A DNA stretch of 5,442 nt. Origin: CAZYWA01 sp964650975 [NCBI: uncultured bacterium]. GTDB lineage: Bacteria > JADJOY01. The stretch spans positions 1 through 5,442 of the forward strand of contig CAZYWA010000539.1 of assembly GCA_964650975.1 (NCBI GenBank), given 5' to 3'. Below the pieces are notes generated by a model. The model saw only the letters and a list, made by a program, of their open reading frames with translations. It was not told the DNA's origin and did not search any database. Numbering within the stretch: position 1 is the first letter of the stretch; each line of letters opens with the position of its first letter. The translations under genes and the position numbers were made by a program. This document shows, in pieces, positions 1-5,028 of the stretch.

Positions 1-6
1 GCGCAT
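1..6 (-). CDS. start of a minus-strand gene running off the left edge
   Basis: Only the first two codons (ATG CGC) are inside the window, so the product cannot be named. The call rests on translation signals: reading the minus strand, GAGGAGG lies 7 bases before the ATG, the best Shine-Dalgarno sequence in the window. The 180 bases upstream carry no convincing coding frame and hold two inverted repeats, which fits a 5' leader and promoter region. It would be divergent from the transposase relic that starts at 192. It could be a chance match. Confidence 0.35.
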
Positions 7-13
7 CGTGGGT

Positions 14-20
14 CCTCCTC
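14..20 (-). promoter_or_regulatory. strong Shine-Dalgarno site for the left-edge gene
   Basis: The minus strand reads GAGGAGG, followed by a 7-base spacer and ATG at 6-4. This is near-perfect complementarity to the 3' end of 16S rRNA at ordinary spacing, and it is the main reason for proposing a gene leaving the window. Confidence 0.4.
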
Positions 21-35
21 GCGATGAGATCGCGA
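19..35. repeat. short inverted repeat TCGCGA-N5-TCGCGA
   Basis: TCGCGA at 19-24 and again at 30-35 is a self-complementary hexamer repeated around a 5-base spacer (TGAGA). It touches the Shine-Dalgarno site of the left-edge gene. It could be an operator half-site pair or a small leader hairpin able to affect ribosome access. The dyad is seen directly; the function is inferred. Confidence 0.4.
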
Positions 36-42
36 CGATCGG

Positions 43-76
43 GTGCCCCCCCGATGTCGAAGGTATCCGGGGGCAC
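43..76. repeat. perfect 8-bp inverted repeat with 18-base loop
   Basis: GTGCCCCC (43-50) pairs perfectly with GGGGGCAC (69-76). It sits in the putative leader of the minus-strand gene starting at position 6. No T-run follows on either strand, so an intrinsic terminator is unlikely. It may be a leader hairpin, a regulator site, or part of an insertion-sequence end belonging to the nearby transposase relic. Confidence 0.35.
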
Positions 77-191
77 GGCGAACGAGGAAATGACCGTCCC
101 GACCTGTCCTTCGCCAAATCCCCGTCCGTCGCGGTATCACAGCGAAAGTGGGCTGGTTGCTCAGCGATCAACCCCGGTCGAGGCTTGAGGG

Positions 192-985
192 ATGACCGCC
201 CGAATGATCGTCGTCCTCGCTCGGTTGATGCTCGGCATGGCACGCCAGATGTTCCGGTCGCGGGAAGATCTGGTGCTCGGGATCCTCGCGCTGCGACAGC
301 AGCTCACTACGGTCCAGTCCAAGCGGCTTCGGCCGAAGCTCCACCCCATTGGTCGAGCGTTTTAGCTCGTCCTCAGCAGAGTCTGGAACCGCTGGGCGGA
401 GGTCCTCGAGATCGTCGAACCGGAGACGGTGGTCCGTTGGCACCGCGATCTGTTCCGCCGCCACTGGCGCCGACGATCGAGGCGATCGCCGGGCCGACCC
501 TGAGTCGATGGAGAGATCCGCGCTCTGGTGCGCCGGACGGCACGTGAGAACGCGACCTGGGGCGCGCCTCGAATCCACGGTGAACTGCTCAAGCTCGGGA
601 TCGACGTCTCAGAGCGAACCGTCTCGCGGTGCATGCCACGTCGGCCCGCACCGCGGGATGTCATCGAGCGGTGGATGACGTTCCTTCGGAACCACCGAGA
701 GGTCATTGTCGCGATCGCCTTCTTCACGGTGCCGACGGCGCGCTTCCGGGTCCTGTACGTCTTCTTTGTCCTCCACCAGGCTCGCCGCCAGGTGGTTCAC
801 GTCAACGTGACCGAGCATCCGACCTCGGCATGGGTGTGCCAGCAGCTCCGGGAGCGCCTCCCGACGACCCCGCGTTCCGGTACCTCCTCGCCGACCGCGA
901 CTCCACGTTCAACCGGGCGGTCAGGACGACGGCCGACCACATGGGTATCCGCTGGACTCGTACCAGCCCACGGCTACGGTCGTGA
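192..985 (+). pseudogene. decayed, truncated DDE transposase ('integrase core domain' type)
   Basis: The frame starting with ATG at 192 (GAGG 8 bases upstream) reads as an rve-fold DDE transposase of the type widespread in Myxococcota, Planctomycetes and Acidobacteria. Recognisable pieces, in order, are LALRQQL, a segment like EIVEPETVVRWHRDLFRRHW, ENATWGAPRIHGELLKLG, a core like FFTVPTARFRVLYVFFVL, VNVTEHPTSAW and RYLLADRDSTFN. It is clearly dead. TAG at 363-365 stands where Trp is expected and TGA at 501-503 where Arg is expected. A single-base loss near 850-865 moves the second half (DDPAFRYLLADRD) to another frame. The first catalytic Asp, expected before FFTVP, is Ala (GCC, 717-719). The second Asp survives in the DRD at 893-901. 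The reading frame stops at 983-985, just after TSPR, so the segment with the catalytic Glu is missing. The family is usually about 320-350 residues; about 264 codons remain. Terminal inverted repeats and target duplications were not found. Confidence 0.85.
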
Positions 986-988
986 CCG

Positions 989-1996
989 TCACCCCGCCAG
1001 CGTCCGCAGCTCGTCCATGTTGAAGCACAATCGGTCGAGGAACCCGGCTACTGCGTGGAGGCCGGCCAGGAGCTCGTCCCACGCACTGTCGAGATCCACG
1101 CCGGGCACGCCCGCCTGCTCCGCGGGAGGCTCGACACCGAGCGCCGAGCGCGCGTCTCCGATCTGGTGCGCGGCCTGCTCGAACGCGTCCATGTGCTCGA
1201 TGTTGAGCTCGGCGAGATTCCAGCGTGCCAACTCGAGCGTTTCGAGGCTCCACATCTGCGCCGCGAGCGCGACTCGAATTGCCGCGATATCCGACAGCCA
1301 TCGCGGGCGCATGCCCTTCGCCGGCGCAAGCGATCGCTCGAGGTAGCGGAACGACACGCGATGGCACGGGTCGCCGCCGGGAGTGAGCCGCGCGCCGGCG
1401 ATCACCTCCTGCAACCGAGCCATCGGGCGCGGCTCGACGGGGTCTGCTTGCCCCGCCCGCCGGACCGCGGGCCCCAGATCGCAGGACGTCACGGCGTGCC
1501 ATTGGACCTCGGGCTTCACGCTCTGCACCGGCCACGCGATCAGCCCCTGCTCTTCTCGCGGCACCCGTCCTGGGTACCCTTCGAATGAAGCGCGCGATCC
1601 GCTCCTTGGTTCCGAGCGGCGGCTCGATGAAGCGAAGCCCGAAACCCACCGGCGCGGCCGCTGTTCCGCGGCGCCAGTGGTAAAGCACTCGCGCGCGGGT
1701 CCCGATGAGGCCGGCGGTCCGGGCAGCGGGGCGATCAGCTCGATGACCTCGCCGATCGGCACCGGCTCGGGAGCTTCGAGGAACGCCCCCTCCGGAGCGA
1801 GCGAGTGCATAGTCGCGCGCACCCTCTCGGTTCGGTCGCTCGAAAACCGGACCGGCAGCGTCACGTCGATGCGCGGCCCCTGGCGGCGTTCGATCTCGCC
1901 CGCCTCGGCACGCTCGTCGGACGCCGGGGGTTCCGCGGGCGTCCTCAGTGGATCCTCTAAGACTCGGCGGTGATTCAGGACACCGCCAGGGTGCAC
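989..1996 (-). CDS. PilZ-domain protein with unknown helical C-terminal region, two compensating frameshifts
   Basis: This is the second gene of the kinase operon. No ATG precedes the PilZ domain, so the GTG at 1996 is the best start and gives a 22-base overlap with the kinase 3' end; the start is uncertain. The PilZ domain covers about residues 36-140. An RxxxR motif is present (RQGPR, about residues 38-42) and is followed by DVTLPVRF. The usual [D/N]xSxxG is degenerate, reading SLAPEG before AFLEA. Near 1700-1715 the homology changes frame (a base appears missing) and continues as RARVLYHW and GFGLRFIEPPLG, ending in RFIRRV. Near 1560-1580 it returns to the first frame, which then runs open to TGA at 991-989. 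The remaining ~190 residues (GLIAWPVQSVKPEVQW, then MARLQEVIAG, LERSLAPAKGMRPRW, MWSLETLELARWNLAELN, ending in FNMDELRTLAG) have very strong coding bias, look alpha-helical, and match no family I recognise. A possible internal start is ATG 1431. PilZ proteins usually bind cyclic-di-GMP in the cytosol. Binding here is doubtful because of the degenerate motif. Confidence 0.7.
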   Translation of the reverse strand: MHPGGVLNHRRVLEDPLRTPAEPPASDERAEAGEIERRQGPRIDVTLPVRFSSDRTERVRATMHSLAPEGAFLEAPEPVPIGEVIELIAPLPGPPASSGPARECFTTGAAEQRPRRWVSGFASSSRRSEPRSGSRASFEGYPGRVPREEQGLIAWPVQSVKPEVQWHAVTSCDLGPAVRRAGQADPVEPRPMARLQEVIAGARLTPGGDPCHRVSFRYLERSLAPAKGMRPRWLSDIAAIRVALAAQMWSLETLELARWNLAELNIEHMDAFEQAAHQIGDARSALGVEPPAEQAGVPGVDLDSAWDELLAGLHAVAGFLDRLCFNMDELRTLAG

Positions 1997-3657
1997 CCCA
2001 GCTCGCGAAGGCATTGGTCGAGAGCCTGTTTCTCGCAGGGCTTCGAGACGAAGCGAGTGTGCTGGATGAACCCCAGGAGCTCCCGGTCCGAGACCCGCTC
2101 GGAGGTGAGCACCACCGGGGTATTCTTGAGCTTCGGCGAGCTGCGCAGGATCTGACAGACCTCGAATCCGTCGATGCTGGGGAGCACCACGCTGGTGATC
2201 ACGAGATCCGCTCCATTCGCGAGAGCCGTCTCCACCAGGTGCAGGCCGTCGCGCACCCACACGACGTCGTAGCCCGAGCCCGCGAGAAGCTCACGGACGT
2301 GCGCGCCGTGCACCGGGTCGGGGTCGGCCACGATGAGCCGCCGGCGTGGCGGCACCGGCTCGCGGACGGCACGCGCGGGAAGCGCTTCATTCAGCGCTTC
2401 GCTCACCGCGGCGGCGTTCGGATAGCGCTCCATCGGATCCTTGGCGAGACAGCGCAGCACGATCGACTCGATGCTCGGGCTGATCGTGGGCCGTATCTCG
2501 CGCGGCGGGATCGGGGTTTCGCGAGCGTGTGCCTGGCAGAGCCGCAGGAAGTTGTCCGCGACGAACGGCACGCGTCCGGTGAGCATCTGATAGAGAATGC
2601 ACCCGAACGAGTACACGTCGGCCGCGGGGGTCAGCCCCTGCTCGCCGGTGAACTGCTCGGGCGGCATGTAGCTCGGCGTTCCGAAGGTCTCGCCGACATG
2701 CGTGATGCGGGTCTCGGCGTCGGTGATGGCCAGCCCGAAGTCGAGAATCACCACGCGATTCTCGGACGTCACCACGACGTTCGAGGGTTTGAGATCGCGG
2801 TGCAGGATGCCGAGCCGGTGCGCGGCGCCGAGGCCGTCGAGGATCTGCAGCGCCAACGGCAGCGCGTACGATTCGGGCAGCTCGCCCACGTCGGCGAGTA
2901 GCTGGCTGAGCGCCGTCCCGACGATCAGCTCCATGGTGATGAAGGCGCGGCCGTCGAAGCTCCCGAAGTCGAAGGTGCGAGCCACGTGCCGGCTCTGGAT
3001 GCGGCGCGCCAGCCTGGTCTCTCGCCGTAGCCGGGAAACCCACTCCTTGTCCTTCGAGAGCTCGGGTTTCAGGATCTTGAGTGCCACGACCTCCTCGAGC
3101 TCACGATCGATCGCCTTGTACACCTCGCTGCTGCCGCCGATGCCGATGAGCGAGATCAGGTCGTAGCGGTGTCCGGCGCCGGCTTCGGAAGCCGCGGCCG
3201 CGATCGACGTCCGCGCATCCACGTGAGTCGTGAGCACTGTGCGCGCGCCGACGTACCTGCGGATCGCTTGCTGCTCCGCGGCCGAGATGTCGATGAACCG
3301 GATACCCATGCCCAGCTGCGAGTCCGGCTTGGAAGGATCGCCCTTGCAACGCTCGACCTGGCCGCGCACCAGCAGCACGACCGGCTCACCGTCGCCCGGA
3401 ACCTGGAGCTTGAGATCGACGATCGAGCCGCGTGGAAGCAGCTGATCGGTGGCGATGAAGACGCCTTGGGCGCTGATGTCCAGCGCTTCACCGAGACCGA
3501 AGTCGGCGCCGTGCCGGAACGCGACCACCCGGTTGAGAAACGCGCGCGGCTCGACCGAGGCCGACGTCGCGGCCCTCGTCGGATCGGGAGATCGTGCGAT
3601 CGGTCGCGGAGCGGTCATGGCAGGAGGTAACCATCCTGTCGGCGCGCGCGGGGACAT
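1975..3657 (-). CDS. PilZ - Ser/Thr protein kinase - degenerate receiver fusion protein
   Basis: An intact 560-residue cytosolic protein with no signal peptide or membrane helix. Residues ~35-138 form a PilZ domain: DISAQG (60-65) fits [D/N]xSxxG and GMGIRFIDIS (116-125) is the typical last strand. The arginine motif is shifted (R38-x4-R43 rather than RxxxR), so cyclic-di-GMP binding is likely but not certain. Residues ~164-425 form a complete Hanks-type kinase: Gly-loop IGIGGSSEV (171-179), ATP Lys194 in VALKIL, Glu213, HRDLKPSN (286-293, Asp288 catalytic), DFG (306-308), MPPEQ in the APE position, DVYSFG (347-352) and the late Arg411. Thr residues in the activation loop (319, 324, 327) could be autophosphorylation sites. 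Residues ~440-556 form a receiver-like domain. The acidic pair (Asp445, Asp447), Thr518 and Lys539 are kept, but the phospho-acceptor position is Ser489 in place of Asp, so it should not accept phosphate from a histidine kinase. ATG 3657 is preferred because GGTGG lies 7 bases upstream; ATG 3618 is the alternative. It overlaps the downstream PilZ gene. Confidence 0.95.
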   Translation of the reverse strand: MSPRAPTGWLPPAMTAPRPIARSPDPTRAATSASVEPRAFLNRVVAFRHGADFGLGEALDISAQGVFIATDQLLPRGSIVDLKLQVPGDGEPVVLLVRGQVERCKGDPSKPDSQLGMGIRFIDISAAEQQAIRRYVGARTVLTTHVDARTSIAAAASEAGAGHRYDLISLIGIGGSSEVYKAIDRELEEVVALKILKPELSKDKEWVSRLRRETRLARRIQSRHVARTFDFGSFDGRAFITMELIVGTALSQLLADVGELPESYALPLALQILDGLGAAHRLGILHRDLKPSNVVVTSENRVVILDFGLAITDAETRITHVGETFGTPSYMPPEQFTGEQGLTPAADVYSFGCILYQMLTGRVPFVADNFLRLCQAHARETPIPPREIRPTISPSIESIVLRCLAKDPMERYPNAAAVSEALNEALPARAVREPVPPRRRLIVADPDPVHGAHVRELLAGSGYDVVWVRDGLHLVETALANGADLVITSVVLPSIDGFEVCQILRSSPKLKNTPVVLTSERVSDRELLGFIQHTRFVSKPCEKQALDQCLRELGCTLAVS

Positions 3658-3677
3658 CGGTGATCCACCGAAAGATA

Positions 3678-3696
3678 CCTAGGTAAATGCCCTAGG
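3678..3696. repeat. twin CCTAGG palindromes, candidate operator
   Basis: Two identical CCTAGG palindromes (3678-3683 and 3691-3696), 7 bases apart, lie about 20-40 bases upstream of the kinase start codon. Because each half is itself palindromic, the pair is both a direct and an inverted repeat. They lie around the expected transcription start, so a repressor or activator site is plausible. The regulator is unknown. Confidence 0.4.
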
Positions 3697-3703
3697 CTCG
3701 CCA
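3688..3703 (-). promoter_or_regulatory. sigma-54-like promoter for the kinase operon
   Basis: The minus strand reads TGGCGAGCCTAGGGCA. Against the sigma-54 consensus TGGCACG-N4-TTGCW it matches 8 of 12 fixed positions, including the essential GG and GC at the required 12-base offset. A start about 12 bases downstream (near 3677) would leave a leader of about 20 bases with a GGTGG ribosome site before ATG 3657. No good -35/-10 pair for sigma-70 was found. The match is modest and could be chance in GC-rich DNA. Confidence 0.3.
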
Positions 3704-3717
3704 GAATTCTCCTGGCG
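3699..3717. repeat. inverted repeat CGCCAG-N7-CTGGCG
   Basis: A 6-bp stem (3699-3704 with 3712-3717) encloses an AGAATTCT palindrome. It overlaps the upstream edge of the sigma-54-like element of the kinase operon. There is no T-tract, so a terminator is unlikely. A protein-binding dyad is possible. Confidence 0.3.
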
Positions 3718-3724
3718 TGCTCGC

Positions 3725-3741
3725 GGCGCCGCGACGGCGCC
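3725..3741. repeat. 7-bp GC hairpin GGCGCCG-CGA-CGGCGCC
   Basis: A perfect 7-bp stem with a 3-base loop (3725-3731 with 3735-3741) lies upstream of the kinase promoter region. On the plus strand it is followed by TTGCTCT, too T-poor for a confident intrinsic terminator. Confidence 0.3.
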
Positions 3742-3875
3742 TTGCTCTGCACCCGCGCTTAGGCACGCGCATGAAGATACCAGCGCCACGCCGGAGGCGG
3801 AGCACGATGGGCGAAACACGCGGCGGCACGGGGAGTTTCAGCGACAGGGCCTTCCCGGGCCCGGGGCTAAGAGCA

Positions 3876-3915
3876 GTTGGCGCGCTAACGCGCGACCGGT
3901 CGTGCCCGCGCCAAC
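3876..3915. repeat. nested inverted repeat upstream of the short plus-strand ORF
   Basis: GTTGGCGCG (3876-3884) is the exact reverse complement of CGCGCCAAC (3907-3915). Inside lies a second dyad, GCGCGACC-GGTCGTGC (3890-3905), perfect except for one G-T pair. An alternative small hairpin GCGCG-CTAA-CGCGC (3880-3893) competes with the outer stem. The structure ends 2 bases before the GTG proposed for the following ORF, so as RNA it would bury that start region. It may be an operator or an RNA switch-like leader, or chance in GC-rich DNA. The symmetry itself is directly visible. Confidence 0.4.
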
Positions 3916-3917
3916 CG

Positions 3918-4238
3918 GTGCCCCTCGTCTCGAGCGTCCCGCCGCCCGACCATGACCCGGTGGATCCCGCCGGGCCGCGGCATGCGGTCGAGCAGGCGTT
4001 CGCCTGCACCGCTCACCTTCGCAAGGTCGTGTTCGTCGAGACCGAGGGGGACCAAGGGCCGACCTCTGGAGCCTACGTCCACGAGTTCGACCTCTACCCG
4101 TGCCCGGCATCCGGGTCATGCTGCGTGTTCGCGTGGTGGTCGGAGGTCGAGAGCTCGAGTCCGCGGGTTCGCATGGTTTCGCGGCAGCCCCCCGTCGACT
4201 CCCCGTTCACGGCGGTCGCCTCGACGCTTCGTCAGTGA
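3918..4238 (+). CDS. hypothetical ~106-residue protein, faint ribosome-hibernation-factor (HPF/S30AE) resemblance
   Basis: The frame ending in TGA 4236-4238 has strong third-position G/C bias from about 3950 on. It is open back to 3717, but the earlier part looks non-coding. GTG 3918 gives 106 residues, near the usual 100-120 of short HPF proteins; there is no clear ribosome site and the start is uncertain. The piece LRKVVFVETEGDQ followed by YVHEFDLYPCP recalls, in order and spacing, the beta-strand pair of HPF proteins (RVVVE..., then HVRIDLTVPG). The end, DSPFTAVASTLRQ, recalls their DVYVAIRDAF helix. The middle (CCVFAWWSEV) does not fit and the basic residues expected are few, so this may be a degenerate or frameshifted copy or an unrelated protein. 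Its stop overlaps the convergent stop at 4232-4234. The resemblance was judged by eye only. Confidence 0.35.
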   Translation: MPLVSSVPPPDHDPVDPAGPRHAVEQAFACTAHLRKVVFVETEGDQGPTSGAYVHEFDLYPCPASGSCCVFAWWSEVESSSPRVRMVSRQPPVDSPFTAVASTLRQ

Positions 4239-4325
4239 TCGCGTTTCGGCGGCAGCGTGCGCAGGGCTTCGAGGGCCGCGGCGGTGACGGCGTCGGGAAT
4301 CGACTTTCCCCGCGCCCTACAACCG
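4232..4325 (-). other. probable out-of-frame C-terminus of the 4886-4317 gene
   Basis: Just past the TAG at 4319-4317 the minus strand continues, one base out of register, as RGKSIPDAVTAAALEALR and then TLPPKRDH with a TGA at 4234-4232. Nearly every codon ends in G or C and the segment ends in an Ala-rich helix. It has no start of its own. The simplest reading is that the upstream gene carries a single-base insertion near 4317-4325 and that this is its true end, making a protein of about 218 residues. Confidence 0.5.
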
Positions 4326-4886
4326 GTGGAAATGTTCGAGCACGGAGCTGTCCGCCGAGCCGGCAGCGTGGGCGGCACGGCGAGTGATCGAGCACGACAC
4401 GCCCTCGAGCTCGACCTGGATGTCGACCGTGAGGCCCAGCCCGCTCAGCGTGTCGACGAGGCGGTCGCAGGCCGCGGGCTCGGTGGATGGCGAGCCAAAG
4501 ACTCGGCCGTCGCCATAGGTCCAGCCGACCGGAGTCTCGGGGGCCAGCCCCTTGGCCAGCCGCTTCGCGCGCCGATCTCTCGAACCCGGCGCGATGCGCT
4601 CGAGGTCCAAGAGCTGTGCGAGCTGGGCTTCGCGGTCGGAGCCCGGCGGAGGTAGACGCGTCGGACGGCCCACGATGGCGGCCCCTCCCTGCAAGATCGC
4701 TGTCAGGTGATCGAGAGCCCGCCCACGTTCACGGATGGGAACGTGCACCCCATCCCGGGGGGAGAGCCAACGATTTTCACCGGAGTCGAAGAGCCTCCTC
4801 GCCTGGGGGGAGACGTGAATGGCGAATTCATGCCATTCAGCCGACTCACGTCGGTGCGCGTCACGCGGCGACGTTCGCGCCGTCAT
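4317..4886 (-). CDS. hypothetical protein, C-terminal part like phage ABA-sandwich proteins; probably frameshifted
   Basis: A minus-strand gene of 189 residues from ATG 4886 (GGAG 9 bases upstream). ATG 4943 is in frame and would add 19 residues, but has no ribosome site. Coding bias is strong throughout. The N-terminal half is basic and charged (RESAEWHEFAIHVSPQARRL, LDLERIAPGSRDRRAKRL). The C-terminal half contains PSTEPAACDRLVDTLSGLG, a strand pair LTVDIQVELEGVSCSI, and, after an apparent one-base frameshift at its stop, the helix SIPDAVTAAALEALR. That order (S/T-D/E-P-A-A helix, two strands, final A-rich helix) recalls the phage ABA-sandwich-domain proteins that end in '..AICRAALKA'. The family assignment is weak and by eye. 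No signal peptide or membrane segment is seen. It is convergent with the short plus-strand ORF, and its start overlaps a small upstream ORF. Confidence 0.55.
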   Translation of the reverse strand: MTARTSPRDAHRRESAEWHEFAIHVSPQARRLFDSGENRWLSPRDGVHVPIRERGRALDHLTAILQGGAAIVGRPTRLPPPGSDREAQLAQLLDLERIAPGSRDRRAKRLAKGLAPETPVGWTYGDGRVFGSPSTEPAACDRLVDTLSGLGLTVDIQVELEGVSCSITRRAAHAAGSADSSVLEHFHRL

Positions 4887-5028
4887 CGCCGTCGACTCCG
4901 TCGGCCGCGGCTGCTCCGGGCCGTTCGAGCACTTCGCGCACATTGGCCATCAAGTAGCGCCGGGTGAACGCCGTGGCGACGCAGACCGTGGCGCAGGCGT
5001 TCGCGCTGGCTCCGGTGTCGCCGGACAT
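4861..5028 (-). CDS. small ORF, 55 residues, overlapping the start of the next gene
   Basis: From ATG 5028 the frame reads MSGDTGASANACATVCVATA, then FTRRYLMANVREVLE and an acidic Gly/Ala-rich tail (DGVDGDDGANVAA), stopping at TGA 4863-4861. Third positions are almost all G/C up to about 4930, unlike the region before it, which argues that translation begins near 5028. There is no good ribosome site; an in-frame ATG at 5058 with GAGGAG 12 bases upstream is the alternative. It overlaps the start of the 4886-4317 gene by 26 bases, an arrangement typical of translational coupling. No family is recognised. Confidence 0.3.
   Translation of the reverse strand: MSGDTGASANACATVCVATAFTRRYLMANVREVLERPGAAAADGVDGDDGANVAA

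Noticed and set aside
8-547. 179-residue plus-strand open frame
   Set aside because: From 192 on, the transposase homology is in a different frame; the rest has no coding bias or recognisable motif.
921-1688. 255-residue minus-strand frame starting inside the PilZ region
   Set aside because: Only its first ~40 residues are meaningful (the out-of-frame PilZ end); after that it is Arg/Ala/Gly-rich and lies out of frame with the strongly coding sequence ending at 989. It is treated as part of the frameshifted PilZ gene.
1948-2901. 317-residue plus-strand open frame
   Set aside because: Antisense shadow of the kinase gene, caused by its high third-position GC; no recognisable domain.
2387-3043. 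218-residue minus-strand frame within the kinase
   Set aside because: Out-of-frame shadow of the intact kinase catalytic domain, with low-complexity Arg/Ala composition.
3854-3865. 12-bp palindrome CCCGGGCCCGGG
   Set aside because: Simple GC-run symmetry that is common in DNA of this composition; no flanking signal supports a function.
3885-4119. Minus-strand open frames opposite the HPF-like ORF
   Set aside because: Third-position bias is weaker than on the plus strand and no motif is visible; probably shadows.
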